Shown here: piece after piece, positions 14,626 through 23,742 of the stretch
Numbering within the stretch: the first letter of the stretch is position 1
Layout: each line of letters opens with the position of its first letter
Assembly: GCF_014635185.1 (NCBI RefSeq)
Contig: NZ_BMCM01000006.1
Location: forward strand, 62,001 to 126,000
Length of the DNA stretch: 64,000 nucleotides
Direction of reading: 5' to 3'
Source of the DNA: Microbacterium murale
GTDB lineage: Bacteria; Actinomycetota; Actinomycetes; Actinomycetales; Microbacteriaceae
The notes under the pieces: model-generated
Database searches by the model: none
The model's input: the letters and a program-made list of their open reading frames with translations, nothing else
What the model was told of the DNA's origin: nothing
Made by a program: the position numbers and the translations under genes

Positions 14626-15626
14626 TGGACCCTCACTCTCGGGTCGATCAGGCTGTAGGAGACATCCACCGCGAGGTTGATCAGCGCGTACGCGATCGCG
14701 ATGAAGATGATGAAGCCCTGCAGCACGGGGAAGTCACGCGTGAAGATCGCCCTGGCCAGGAACGATCCGATTCCCGGATAGGCGAACACGGTCTCTGTCA
14801 GCACCGCTCCGGAGATCAGCAGACCGGTCTGCAGACCGATCGTGGTGACGACGGGGAGCAGGGCGTTGCGGAGGATGAACCGTCCCCGCAGCGTCGAATT
14901 GGCGACTCCCTTCGCCCGGCCGGTGCGCACGTAGTCGGCGTTCTGCACTTCGAGGACGCTGGCCCTCGTGATGCGCACGATGATCGCGAGCGGGATGGTG
15001 CCGAGCGCGAGCGCGGGGAGGATGAGGTGCAGGATCGCATCCCATGACGCGTCGAACTCGCCCGTGATGATTCCGTCCCACACGTAGAACCCCGTGGGGT
15101 GGGTGGCGTCGATCCTCGGGCTCTGCCTGCCGTCGGCCGGAAGCCAGCCGAGCTGCACCGCGAAGATGTACTTCAGGATGAACGCCAGGAAGAACACCGG
15201 GATCGTGATGCCGACCAGGCTCAGCACGACCGCGGCGTGATCGCTGAACTTTCCGTGCCGCCGTGCGGCCCAATAGCCGAGGGGTATGCCGACGCCGATC
15301 GCGATGATCAGCGCTGCGATCGACAGCTCAATCGTCGCGGGGAAGCGCCGGAAGAACTCCTCCAGCACCGGGCGGTTGGTCTGGATGGATGTGCCGAAGT
15401 CGCCCTGCAGCAGTCGTCCGATCCAGACGAAGTACTGCTCGATGAGGGGCTTGTCGAATCCGTAGAGCTCGTTGACCCGTTCGATCGCGTCGGGCGTGGC
15501 CTTCTCTCCGAGAAGCGCCACGGCCGGCCCGCCGGGGAGGGCCCTGACCCAGGCGAAGAGCAGGATGCTCAGACCGAACAGGGTGGGGATGAGGAACAGC
15601 AGTCGCCTGCCGATGGTGCGCAGCAA
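14622..15626 (-). CDS. Peptide ABC transporter permease (DppB type)
   Basis: A 334-residue permease with an N-terminal membrane segment and the family's conserved GDFGTSIQTNRPV periplasmic motif (about residues 95-107). The coupling loop reads RITRASVLEVQNADYVRTGRAKG, interrupted here only by normal variation. The start appears to be TTG at 15626, with GGGAG 6 nt upstream; no ATG fits better. It is the first permease gene after the binding protein, from which it is separated by a 74-nt gap containing a strong hairpin. Confidence 0.93.
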   Translation of the reverse strand: MLRTIGRRLLFLIPTLFGLSILLFAWVRALPGGPAVALLGEKATPDAIERVNELYGFDKPLIEQYFVWIGRLLQGDFGTSIQTNRPVLEEFFRRFPATIELSIAALIIAIGVGIPLGYWAARRHGKFSDHAAVVLSLVGITIPVFFLAFILKYIFAVQLGWLPADGRQSPRIDATHPTGFYVWDGIITGEFDASWDAILHLILPALALGTIPLAIIVRITRASVLEVQNADYVRTGRAKGVANSTLRGRFILRNALLPVVTTIGLQTGLLISGAVLTETVFAYPGIGSFLARAIFTRDFPVLQGFIIFIAIAYALINLAVDVSYSLIDPRVRVQ

Positions 15627-15650
15627 GAAGTACTCCCAGCGATTTCAGGT

Positions 15651-15692
15651 GCGGCGGCACCCCACCCCCGTGCAGGGGCGGGGTGACGCCGC
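15651..15692 (-). promoter_or_regulatory. Intercistronic hairpin between binding protein and permeases
   Basis: GCGGCG...CGCCGC and CACCCC...GGGGTG arms form a long GC-rich hairpin just after the binding-protein stop. There is no U tract and the permease start is only 24 nt further on. It fits a partial terminator or mRNA-stabilising element that lets the binding protein be made in excess. Confidence 0.6.
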
Positions 15693-15700
15693 GTGAACCC

Positions 15701-17374
15701 TTACTTGGTGAGGACGATGTCCGTGAAGACCTCGTCGTTCACCGGGCTGGCAGGGTAGCTCTCGACCCGCGAGTCGAAGGCCAGGGTGGGAGCGGGGTGT
15801 GCGAGCGGGACGCCGGGGATGAACTCGGCGACCATCTCGTTGATGTCCTCGTACAGCGGAGTCTGCTCATCGAGATCGGCGACACCACGTGCCTCGGCCA
15901 GTGCCGAGAACAGCTCCGGGTTGTCGAAGCCCCACTCCGAGCTCTGCGCACCGAAGAAGACGCCGACGAAGTTGTCGGTGTCGTTGTAGTCGCCGGTCCA
16001 GCCGAGCAGGTGGATGCCGTGGTTCGACGTGCCGGTAGTGCGGTCGAGGTATTCGACCCACTCCTCCGAGACCGGGGTGGTCTCCACACCGGCTTCGGCG
16101 AGCTGCGACGACAGCACGGTGAAGATCTGCTCGGGGTCCGGCATGTACGGACGCGAGACGTTGACCGGGTAGTTGAAGTCGAGCTTCAGCGGGTTGGACT
16201 CGTCGTAGCCGGCCTCGGCCAGCAGAGCCTTCGCCTTGTCGACGTCGTACTCGTAGGTCGTGACGTCCTCGTTGTAGCCGTTGACGACCTCGGGGATGAA
16301 CTGCGTCGCCTTCTGCGTGCCCTCTGGCAGCACCTGGCTGATCAGCGCATCCTTGTCGATCGCGTACGACAGCGCCTCGCGCACCTTCGGGTCCTGAAGC
16401 TCAGGGATCTGCTGGTTGAACGCCAGGTACAGGATCGTGAACGGCGGACGCGGAACCATGGTGAAGCCGTCTTCTTCGAGCGCGGCCGTGTCGGCGGGGC
16501 CGACCAGGTCGTAGCCGTCGATGTCGCCGGCCTCGAGGGACTGGCGACGCGCGGTCGGGTCGTCGATCGTGCGGAAGATGATCTCCTCGATCTGGCCCTT
16601 CTCACCCCAGTAGTCGGGGTAGGACTTCAGCGTGACCTGCTCGCCGGGTGCCCACTCCTCGAACTGGAACGGCCCGGTGCCGACCGGGTGCCCCATGGCG
16701 TACTCGGAAAGAGCAGGGGCTTCGGCCGAGCCGCCGACCTCGTCAGCCGCGAATTCCTGCATGGCCGCCGGGCTCTGCATGGCGAATGCCGGCAGCGACA
16801 GTGCCGGGATGAATCCGGCGAACGGCTTGTTCAGCTCGACCGTGACGCTGTAGTCGCCGTCGGGCGTGCAGGACTTGTACACCGCGTCGGCGGGGTTGGA
16901 TGCGTAGCCGTGGAACAGCTTGTTGTAGTAGTAGCCGAAGGCCTCGGATGCTGCGAGGCCGGTCCAGTTGTACCAGCGGTCGAAGTTGACGCAGACGGCT
17001 TCGGCGTTGAACGGAGTGCCGTCCTGGAACGTGACGTCCTCCTTCAGCGTGAAGGTGTAGGAGAGGTTGTCCTCGGACGGCTCCCACGACTCGGCGAGCA
17101 GCGGTGCGGGGTCCGCCGTGCCGGGCTCGGTGCCGACGAGACCCTCGAAGATCTGGCGCGAGACGCGGAAGGTCTCGCCGTCTTGAGCGAACGCGGGGTC
17201 GAGGCTGGCCGGGTCGGAGGATGCTGCGAAGACGAACGTGCTGTCGACGTCGCCCTCTGCATCTCCTGAGTCATCGCCGCGATCGCTGGCGACGCAACCC
17301 GCGAGCAGCATCGCTGCGATCGCGGTGCCGGTGACGGCGATCAGCCCTCGTCGACGCATGGATGTGTGGTGCAT
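15701..17374 (-). CDS. Peptide ABC transporter substrate-binding lipoprotein (SBP family 5)
   Basis: A 557-residue secreted lipoprotein that captures oligopeptides or a related solute. The signal peptide ends in the lipobox LLAGC (cysteine about residue 27), followed by an acidic linker. The family 5 body shows the typical ASLDPAF start, LAESWEPSEDNLSYTFTLKED and DGTPFNAEAV motifs, and YLAFNQ in the middle. The ATG at 17374 is preceded by GGGAAGG. It heads the operon: binding protein, DppB, DppC, fused ATPase. The specific ligand cannot be read from the sequence. Confidence 0.93.
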   Translation of the reverse strand: MHHTSMRRRGLIAVTGTAIAAMLLAGCVASDRGDDSGDAEGDVDSTFVFAASSDPASLDPAFAQDGETFRVSRQIFEGLVGTEPGTADPAPLLAESWEPSEDNLSYTFTLKEDVTFQDGTPFNAEAVCVNFDRWYNWTGLAASEAFGYYYNKLFHGYASNPADAVYKSCTPDGDYSVTVELNKPFAGFIPALSLPAFAMQSPAAMQEFAADEVGGSAEAPALSEYAMGHPVGTGPFQFEEWAPGEQVTLKSYPDYWGEKGQIEEIIFRTIDDPTARRQSLEAGDIDGYDLVGPADTAALEEDGFTMVPRPPFTILYLAFNQQIPELQDPKVREALSYAIDKDALISQVLPEGTQKATQFIPEVVNGYNEDVTTYEYDVDKAKALLAEAGYDESNPLKLDFNYPVNVSRPYMPDPEQIFTVLSSQLAEAGVETTPVSEEWVEYLDRTTGTSNHGIHLLGWTGDYNDTDNFVGVFFGAQSSEWGFDNPELFSALAEARGVADLDEQTPLYEDINEMVAEFIPGVPLAHPAPTLAFDSRVESYPASPVNDEVFTDIVLTK

Positions 17375-17510
17375 GCTGTGTACCTTCCCTGTTGGGGCGC
17401 TTCATTGCGCGTGCCGAGGCGTCGTTGCCGCGATACACGTGATGCATCGACGTTACCCAGCGCGCTCTTGGAATCCAAACGCATCCATGTTGCGATCCGG
17501 TATCAGCTGC

Positions 17511-17528
17511 GTAACAGCCCCGTGTTAC
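17511..17528. promoter_or_regulatory. Inverted repeat upstream of the LCP gene
   Basis: GTAACA (17511-17516) and TGTTAC (17523-17528) are perfect 6-bp arms around a 6-nt spacer. They lie 27 nt before the LCP start codon. This is a candidate operator; the bound protein is unknown. Confidence 0.35.
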
Positions 17529-17554
17529 CGTCAGGCAGGATCGGAGGACCACGG

Positions 17555-18808
17555 ATGAAGAAGGTGCCTGATGCACTCCACCGCTCGACGGTCGCTCGCC
17601 ATGCGACGCTGCCGTCGCCGACCCGGACATCGACCGGCCTGAAGCTGCTGGGCGCTGCGCTCGCCGCCGTGCTGGTCGCGGCGATCGGCGTCGGAGCGTT
17701 CATCGCGATCGACCTCGCCACGCGAGCGACGGCGGATTCCGTCGGCCTCGAGGGCGCTCCCGAGATCGCGCCGCCCGCCCTCGGCGAGTATCCCGGTGCA
17801 TTCGATGTGCTCGTGCTCGGAACGGACGAGTGCGGCCCGATCTCCGAGCAGTGGCTCGGCGAGCGCTGCGAGGAGAGCGACGCCGGCATCCTGAACGACG
17901 CGAATCTGCTCGTGCACGTGTCTGAGAACCCTCGGCGGGTGACGGTCGTGTCGTTCCCTCGCGACCTGATGGTCGAGGTGCCCGAGTGCACGCGCGAGGA
18001 CGGCTCCGAGGCATCCGCGCAGGGAACGCAGTCGCTCAACAGCGTGTACGAGCATGCCGGGCTGTCGTGCGTCGCGCAGACCATCACCGAGCTCACCGAC
18101 GTTCCGATCGGCTTCGCCGCGAAGCTGAGCTTCGACGGCGTGATCCAGATGACCGACGCGATCGGCGGCGTCGAGGTGTGCATCGCCGAGCCGGGGATCA
18201 GCGACACCCAGACCGGCATCGACTGGCCGGCCGGCACCCGCAACGTGCAGGGCCTCGAGGCGCTGCAGTTCCTGCGCACACGCCACGGTGTGGGCGATGG
18301 GAGCGACCTCGCGCGCATCTCGAACCAGCAGCAGTACATGTCGCGCCTGGCGAAGAAGATCCTCAGCGACGAGGTGCTCAGCGACCCGTCGAAGGTGCTG
18401 CGCCTGGCGAACACCGTGGCGGAGAACATCGTGCCCAGCGACACGCTCTCCAACCCTCTGACGCTCGGCCAACTCGCCCTCGCGGTGAAGGACGTGCCGT
18501 TCGACGACTTCGTGTTCGTGCAGTATCCGAGCTTCACCGATCCGTCCGATCCCAACAAGGTCGTGCCGGACTACGACGCCGCCACCGCACTGTGGGATGC
18601 TCTCGCCGCGAATCAGTCCCTCGAGCTCACCGGCGGCGCGAGCCCCAACGGCGGCGTGGAGGAAGTGACCCCGACGAACGAGCCCGCACCTGAGGAAACC
18701 GCCGCCCCCGAGGACCCGGCAGCGCCGGACGACCGGGCGACGCTGCCTCCCGAGCTCTCCGGGACGAACGTCGGGCAGGACACCTGCTCTGCGGGCAACC
18801 TGAACTGA
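17555..18808 (+). CDS. LCP (LytR-CpsA-Psr) family cell-wall ligase
   Basis: A 417-residue LCP protein. Members transfer lipid-linked glycopolymers onto peptidoglycan outside the membrane. A cytoplasmic N-terminus of about 28 residues precedes one membrane segment (about 29-52). The catalytic domain contains NDANLLVHV, SFPRDLMVEVP with the conserved Arg-Asp, FDGVIQMTDAIGGV, and the arginine-rich FLRTRHG...DLARISNQQQ site that binds the pyrophosphate. A Pro/Glu/Ala-rich tail of about 60 residues ends with a Cys near the C-terminus. The ATG at 17555 has GGAGG 7 nt upstream. It diverges from the peptide transporter operon. Confidence 0.92.
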   Translation: MKKVPDALHRSTVARHATLPSPTRTSTGLKLLGAALAAVLVAAIGVGAFIAIDLATRATADSVGLEGAPEIAPPALGEYPGAFDVLVLGTDECGPISEQWLGERCEESDAGILNDANLLVHVSENPRRVTVVSFPRDLMVEVPECTREDGSEASAQGTQSLNSVYEHAGLSCVAQTITELTDVPIGFAAKLSFDGVIQMTDAIGGVEVCIAEPGISDTQTGIDWPAGTRNVQGLEALQFLRTRHGVGDGSDLARISNQQQYMSRLAKKILSDEVLSDPSKVLRLANTVAENIVPSDTLSNPLTLGQLALAVKDVPFDDFVFVQYPSFTDPSDPNKVVPDYDAATALWDALAANQSLELTGGASPNGGVEEVTPTNEPAPEETAAPEDPAAPDDRATLPPELSGTNVGQDTCSAGNLN

Positions 18809-18836
18809 GGCGCTCTGGCGCGTCTTCAGTCGTTCG

Positions 18837-18893
18837 GGAGGTGTCGCTTATGGTCGCCCGAGCTCGGTTGACGCGGCCATTCGCGCCACCTCC
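18837..18893. repeat. Palindromic repeat, GGTGTCGC family, copy 3
   Basis: A 57-bp imperfect palindrome. It starts GGAGGTGTCGCTTATGG, ends CCATTCGCGCCACCTCC, and has the core CCGAGCTCGG. It lies in the convergent gap after the LCP gene and is identical to the copy at 18911-18967. Confidence 0.85.
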
Positions 18894-18910
18894 CACAAAG
18901 TGGTCGCTCT

Positions 18911-18967
18911 GGAGGTGTCGCTTATGGTCGCCCGAGCTCGGTTGACGCGGCCATTCGCGCCACCTCC
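18911..18967. repeat. Palindromic repeat, GGTGTCGC family, copy 4
   Basis: Identical over 57 bp to 18837-18893, offset by 74 bp. The intervening 17 bp repeat part of the left end (GTGGTCGCTCT). The pair could act as a transcription stop for both convergent genes. Confidence 0.85.
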
Positions 18968-18983
18968 TGCGGCGTGTTGCGCG

Positions 18984-20471
18984 TCAGCGCCCGAGCAGCA
19001 GGTCGCGAGCGGCCTCGGCACCGACGCGGCTGGCCGCCGAGACTTCGACGATCGGAAGAGGCAGCGGATGCCGGGCCGGCAGGCCCACGTTGACGACGAC
19101 GGCGTCCGGATCACGGCTTGCCGCGAGCTCCACGAGCGCCCGCTGCGCGTCGGCGACGTCGGGTCGGTCGATCAGCAGGACGACGCGCCCTTCAGCCGCG
19201 ATGGCAGCGTTCAGCGCAGCATCCCGTTCCTCGTCCGTCGCGCGGTCGACGTCCAGCCGCACGCGGAAGCCGCCTTCCGCGAGACTCTCGGCGACGTACG
19301 ACGCGGCGCTGTCGACCGCGAGCGTCGAGCGCCGGCGGGCGTCGATGACGGAAAGAGCGGATGCCGCGGCATCCGCCGTCGCGTCTGTCGCAACCGTGAC
19401 GCGCAATCCACGCCGCACGATCTCCGCGGCGTCATATGGCGCCCGGTCCGGCGCCTCCGCGACGGTTCCTGCGACCTTCGTCGCCAGCATCCGCACCCGA
19501 TCGCGTGCCTGCTCGACGCGCTCGCGCGGCAGAGTGCCGTCGCGCAGCGCGGCGACGATCGCCTCGCGTGCCGAGAGATAGTCGCGCTCGTCCTGATCGG
19601 CATGGGCAGCAGAGCCCGGGTTGGTCGGGTTGCCGATGCACAGCAGATCGGCGCCGGCGGCCAAAGCCTGCACCGCCCCGCCACCGATGCCGACCGACTC
19701 GCGAACTGCTGCCATGTCGAGCGCGTCGGTGATGATCACACCCTCGAATCCCATCTCACGCAGGCGTCCCAGCACTGCGGGGTTCAGCGTCGCCGGTCGC
19801 TCTCCCCATGCGGGGACGACGATGTGCGCGGTCATGATCGAGTCCACGCCTGCGGCGATCGCAGCGCGGAACGGCTCGAGGTGCACGTCCTCGATCTCGG
19901 CGGGATCCAGCGTGATCACGGGCAGCGCATGGTGCGAGTCGAGATGCGTGTCGCCGTGACCGGGGAAATGCTTGACGCACGCGGCCACTCCCCCGTGCTG
20001 CAAGCCCTCTACCGTGGCCACGACGTGGCGCGAGACGAGCGCGGCGTCCGCCCCGAACGAACGAACGCCGATCACCGGATTGCGCGGGTCGGTGTTCACG
20101 TCGGCGACGGGCCCGAGTACGACGTTGATGCCGGCCGCCCGTGCACGGCGGGCGAGCTCTGCTCCGGTGGACTCGGTCGCGGCGAGGTCGTCGACGATGC
20201 CGAGCTGCGCGGCTCCGGGCAGCGTCGAGCCGGTGCCGACCTCGAGTCGGGTGACGCTGCCGCCCTCCTCATCGATGCCGATCAGCGCGCGCGGGTTGGC
20301 CGCACGGATCTGGGCGCTGAGCGCCGGAAGCTCGGCGGAGATGTTCTGACCGAAGTACACGACGCCGGCGAGATCGTCCTCGAGCGCCGCGCGCAGCCAC
20401 GCCGGAGCCTCGGTCCCGAAGAACCCCGGCCACAGCACGCTGTTGGCGAGACGGGTGAGCTCGTCCGTCAT
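18984..20471 (-). CDS. Glycoside hydrolase family 3, NagZ-type beta-N-acetylhexosaminidase
   Basis: A 495-residue GH3 enzyme. The diagnostic loop KHFPGHG (167-173) with DSH (178-180) is the flexible loop that carries the histidine general acid in NagZ-type enzymes. The nucleophile is probably Asp249 in ITDALDMAAV. The sugar-binding motif IGIDEEGG is at about 64-71. No signal peptide is present, so it acts in the cytoplasm. Its ATG overlaps the upstream permease stop by 4 nt (with a GTGAAGGG ribosome site), placing it at the end of a sugar ABC importer operon. It probably removes N-acetylglucosamine from imported amino-sugar oligomers or muropeptides. The C-terminal half (about 330-495) is a GH3_C-like region. 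Confidence 0.9.
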   Translation of the reverse strand: MTDELTRLANSVLWPGFFGTEAPAWLRAALEDDLAGVVYFGQNISAELPALSAQIRAANPRALIGIDEEGGSVTRLEVGTGSTLPGAAQLGIVDDLAATESTGAELARRARAAGINVVLGPVADVNTDPRNPVIGVRSFGADAALVSRHVVATVEGLQHGGVAACVKHFPGHGDTHLDSHHALPVITLDPAEIEDVHLEPFRAAIAAGVDSIMTAHIVVPAWGERPATLNPAVLGRLREMGFEGVIITDALDMAAVRESVGIGGGAVQALAAGADLLCIGNPTNPGSAAHADQDERDYLSAREAIVAALRDGTLPRERVEQARDRVRMLATKVAGTVAEAPDRAPYDAAEIVRRGLRVTVATDATADAAASALSVIDARRRSTLAVDSAASYVAESLAEGGFRVRLDVDRATDEERDAALNAAIAAEGRVVLLIDRPDVADAQRALVELAASRDPDAVVVNVGLPARHPLPLPIVEVSAASRVGAEAARDLLLGR

Positions 20472-21304
20472 CCCTTCACCGCTCCGGCGACCATGCCGCT
20501 GGCGAGCCGGCGCTGCACGATCACGAAGAAGATCATGACGGGGATCGTGATGATCGTCGATGCGGCCATGATGCTGCCCCAGTCGTTGGAGTGCAGGCCG
20601 AAGAACGACTTCAGGCCGATCGCGACCGTGTACTGGTCGCTCGCTCCGCCGAGCATCGTCATGGCGAAGATGAACTCGTTCCACGCCGTGATGAAGCTGA
20701 AGATGCTCGTCGCGACGAGGCCGGGCATCACCAGCGGCAGCAGCACCGAGCGGAACATGCGCCACCAGCTCGCGCCGTCGATGTACGCCGCCTCCTCCAG
20801 CTCGACCGGGACGGCGGCGACGAAGCCGCGCAGCATCCAGATGCCGAACGCGAGCGAGAGAGCGACGTACACGATCATCAGACCGATGATGCTGTTGAGC
20901 AGTCCGAGGCTCTTCACCTGCAGGAACAGTGGGATGACCAGCGCCTCGAGCGGCACCATCTGCACCACGAGGATCATCATCAGGATGGTGGTGCGGAACT
21001 TGAACTTGAACCGCGCCACCGCGACAGCGGCGAGCAGGCAGACCAGTGCGCTGACCAGAACCGTCACGAGCGCGACGATCGCGGAGTTGCGGAGGAAGAC
21101 GCCGAAGCCGCCCTCGGTGAAGACGAATGTGAAGTGGTCGAAGGTGAGCTCTTCGGGGAAGAACGAGCGCCCGCCGCTGGAGGCGTTCTTGTCGAACGCA
21201 CTGGAGATCATCCAGTACACCGGGAAGAGCGTGAAGACCAGGACCGCGGCGACAGCGACGCCGATGCCGACCTTCGACAGGACGGACTTGTTGTTCGGGT
21301 TCAC
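20468..21304 (-). CDS. Sugar ABC transporter permease (MalG type)
   Basis: A 278-residue inner-membrane permease of the carbohydrate CUT1 family with six predicted membrane segments. The EAA coupling loop reads VELEEAAYIDGASWWRMFRS. It pairs with the MalF-type permease upstream. Its GTG start at 21304 overlaps that gene by 4 nt (GTGA) and has GGAGG nearby. No CUT1 ATPase is encoded in this operon, so it probably uses a shared MsiK/MsmX-type ATPase encoded elsewhere, as is common in actinobacteria. Confidence 0.93.
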   Translation of the reverse strand: MNPNNKSVLSKVGIGVAVAAVLVFTLFPVYWMISSAFDKNASSGGRSFFPEELTFDHFTFVFTEGGFGVFLRNSAIVALVTVLVSALVCLLAAVAVARFKFKFRTTILMMILVVQMVPLEALVIPLFLQVKSLGLLNSIIGLMIVYVALSLAFGIWMLRGFVAAVPVELEEAAYIDGASWWRMFRSVLLPLVMPGLVATSIFSFITAWNEFIFAMTMLGGASDQYTVAIGLKSFFGLHSNDWGSIMAASTIITIPVMIFFVIVQRRLASGMVAGAVKG

Positions 21305-22281
21305 AGTTCGTCCTCCTTCATGAGCGAGCGGATGTACACGATCGTGATGCCGATCAGCGCCAGGGTCAGCAGCACCGCGAGCGCGGCACCGAAGCCGTAG
21401 CGGTTCTGACCGAATGATTCGACGTACGACCAGACGCCGAGGTTGAGCACAGAGCGGTTCGATCCCGAGCCGCCGGGCATCAGATACACCTGCGCGAAGA
21501 CCTTGAAGTCCCAGATGGTCGACAGGATGATCACCACGGAGAACACGGGGCGCAGAGTCGGGAAGATGATGCCCCAGAAGCGGCGCCAGGCGCCGGCGCC
21601 ATCGAGGGCTGCGGCCTCGAGCATCTCCTTGGAGACGCCGAGCAGACCAGCGAGCACGGTGATCGCGACGAACGGGAAACCGTGGTGCACGACGTTCAGC
21701 AGCACGATCGCGTAGAAGGACCACTGATTCGTGAACCAGTTCACCGACTCGTCGATGAGGCCGAGGCTGCGCAGCATGTCGTTGAAGACGCCGCGATCGG
21801 CGTCGAAGATGAAGGTCCACACGTAGGTGCCGGTGACAGCCGGCATCGCCCACGCGATCATGATGCAGCTGGAGACGATCAGGCGCCAGGTCGTGCCGAG
21901 CCGCTGCAGCAGCAGCGCCACGAGCGTGCCGACGGCGACCGTGGCCAGCACCGCGACGGCGGCGAAGCCGACGGTGTTCGGCAGGACGACAGTCCACAGT
22001 GTCGGGTTGGTCAGCGCCTCGACGTAGTTGTCGAAGCCGATGAAGTTCGACTCTCCGGTGTTGATCTCCCGCAGCCCGTAGTCCTGCAGCGAGTAGATGA
22101 AGACCTGCACCAGCGGCCACAGCATGAGCACCGCGAGGATCGCGAGCCCGGGGGCGAGGAGCAGCCAAGGACGGGCCTTGGCAATGGAGAGGAACCGATT
22201 TGATCGGCGGCCACCGGCCACGGAGGCGGGGGTGTTCCCCGCCTCCGTGGGTGTCGGCAGCGGTGCGTGCACCGTCGACAT
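21301..22281 (-). CDS. Sugar ABC transporter permease (MalF type)
   Basis: A 326-residue CUT1 permease with a cytoplasmic N-terminus of about 35 residues and six membrane segments. The coupling loop is KEMLEAAALDGAGAWRRFWGI. It lies 25 nt after the binding-protein stop and overlaps the next permease. The ATG at 22281 lacks a clear ribosome site, so translation may depend on coupling with the upstream gene. Confidence 0.92.
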   Translation of the reverse strand: MSTVHAPLPTPTEAGNTPASVAGGRRSNRFLSIAKARPWLLLAPGLAILAVLMLWPLVQVFIYSLQDYGLREINTGESNFIGFDNYVEALTNPTLWTVVLPNTVGFAAVAVLATVAVGTLVALLLQRLGTTWRLIVSSCIMIAWAMPAVTGTYVWTFIFDADRGVFNDMLRSLGLIDESVNWFTNQWSFYAIVLLNVVHHGFPFVAITVLAGLLGVSKEMLEAAALDGAGAWRRFWGIIFPTLRPVFSVVIILSTIWDFKVFAQVYLMPGGSGSNRSVLNLGVWSYVESFGQNRYGFGAALAVLLTLALIGITIVYIRSLMKEDEL

Positions 22282-22306
22282 AGGAGAGTTATTGCCTAAC
22301 TGGTCG

Positions 22307-23593
22307 TTACTGGTTGAGCAGTTCGGTCATCTCGGCTGCGGCATCCTTCGTCGCGGTGGCGACGTCCTTCTGCCCGCTGAGGATCGACTGGATCATCGCG
22401 TTGGTGGTCTTCTTCGCCTGGACGGCTCCGAAGTTCGGGGTCACCGGCACGGATCCGCCACCATCGACCATCTGCTCTGCGAACGGTGCGACGAGCGGGT
22501 CGGTCGAGGCGAGAGCCTCTTCCATTGCCGAGGCGACGCCCGGGAAGTAACCGGTCTGCTCAGCCCACTGCTCGGCGTACTCGCCCGTGGTCATGAACTT
22601 GACGAACTCCCACGCGAGGTCGGCGTTCTTCGTGGTGTTGAAGATCGACAGGTGCGATCCGCCGAGCACCGACGGGGCGATGTCGCCGTCTTCACCCGGG
22701 ATCACGGCTGCGCCGAGCTTGCCCTCGAGGTCGGGGTTCGTCTCGATCAGCGCGTTCGGCGTCCACGAGCCGGACAGCATCATCGCGACCGTGCCCTGCG
22801 TGAACGCGTCACGGATGTCGGTCTCCTTCCACGTGGTCGCACCTGCGGAGGAGAAGCCGTGCTTCGTGGCCAGGTCGGTGTAGAACTGGATGCCGGCCTG
22901 CGACTTCTCGCTGTCGAGCTCGCTCGTCCATTCGCCGTCCTTCTCCGTGGCGATCTCGCCACCGGCGCCCCAGACCCACGGGTACACGAAGAACTCGGAG
23001 TCTCCGGCAACGGGGAACGCGAGCATCTCGGGGTGCGCGGCCTTGATGGCCTCGCCAGCGGTGACGATGTCGTCCCACGTCTTCGGAGCCTCGAGTCCCA
23101 GCTCTTCGAAGATGTCGGCGCGGTAGACGATCGAGCGCACACCGGCGTACCACGGCATGCCGTAGAGCTCTTCGTCGTAGGTGCCGGCGACTTCGAGGCC
23201 CTCGACGAGGTCGTCGCGGAGGCCGTCTTCGGCGTCGACGTACTCGTCGAGCGGAACGAGCGCGCCGGCGTCGGCGAACTCTGCGGTCCAGGTGGTGCCG
23301 GTCTCGGCGATGTCGGGGGTCGTGCCGCCGGCGATCGAGGTCACGAAGCGATCGTGGGCGTCTGCCCACTGCACCTCTTCGAACTCGACGGTCGCGCCGG
23401 TCTCCTCCTTGAACGCCGAGGAGACCTCGTCGAGGAATGCGGTGGAGTCGGGGTTGGTGCCCTGCATGATCCAGACGCTGAGGGTCTGGTCCTCACCGTC
23501 GGCCGAGCCACTGCCCGTGTCGCCGGAACATGCGGCGAGGCCCAGTGCTGCCGTGACGCCCAGCGCCACGATGGGAAGAATGCGCTTCTTCAT
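22307..23593 (-). CDS. Sugar ABC transporter substrate-binding lipoprotein (SBP family 1)
   Basis: A 428-residue extracytoplasmic binding protein. The signal peptide ends in LGLAACSG, giving a lipidated cysteine at about residue 22. The family 1 body includes FEEVQWADAHDRF, the TTPDIAETGTTW ligand-cleft segment and WEFVKFMTTGEYAEQWAEQTGYFPG near the C-terminus. The ATG at 23593 has GAGGAGA upstream. It is the first gene of the operon ending in the NagZ-type GH3, so an N-acetylglucosamine-containing oligomer is the likely ligand (inference). No LacI or GntR regulator is adjacent. Confidence 0.93.
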   Translation of the reverse strand: MKKRILPIVALGVTAALGLAACSGDTGSGSADGEDQTLSVWIMQGTNPDSTAFLDEVSSAFKEETGATVEFEEVQWADAHDRFVTSIAGGTTPDIAETGTTWTAEFADAGALVPLDEYVDAEDGLRDDLVEGLEVAGTYDEELYGMPWYAGVRSIVYRADIFEELGLEAPKTWDDIVTAGEAIKAAHPEMLAFPVAGDSEFFVYPWVWGAGGEIATEKDGEWTSELDSEKSQAGIQFYTDLATKHGFSSAGATTWKETDIRDAFTQGTVAMMLSGSWTPNALIETNPDLEGKLGAAVIPGEDGDIAPSVLGGSHLSIFNTTKNADLAWEFVKFMTTGEYAEQWAEQTGYFPGVASAMEEALASTDPLVAPFAEQMVDGGGSVPVTPNFGAVQAKKTTNAMIQSILSGQKDVATATKDAAAEMTELLNQ

Positions 23594-23729
23594 CTGGTGA
23601 ATCTCCTCATTGAAAAGTGCCTCGGCGCACAACGGTTGCATGCCGATCAGTAAAAAGTATTCATCACTAACAAAATGCCTGCAACTTGTGCGCTGGATCG
23701 TCATAGACCTGTAACACGCCCGTCCCGCA

Positions 23730-23735
23730 TAGGCT
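23730..23735 (+). promoter_or_regulatory. -10 box of a probable leaderless promoter
   Basis: TAGGCT lies 7 nt before the ATG at 23743. An AGGAG sits only 1 nt from the ATG, too close to serve as a ribosome site. Confidence 0.45.
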
Positions 23736-23742
23736 CAGGAGC

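Noticed and set aside
15683..17269. A 528-codon plus-strand frame opposite the peptide-binding lipoprotein
   Set aside because: Shadow of the lipoprotein gene; composition and lack of motifs rule it out.
18837..18967. The tandem repeats as a CRISPR array
   Set aside because: Only two units, each internally palindromic, with a 17-bp separation and no cas genes nearby.
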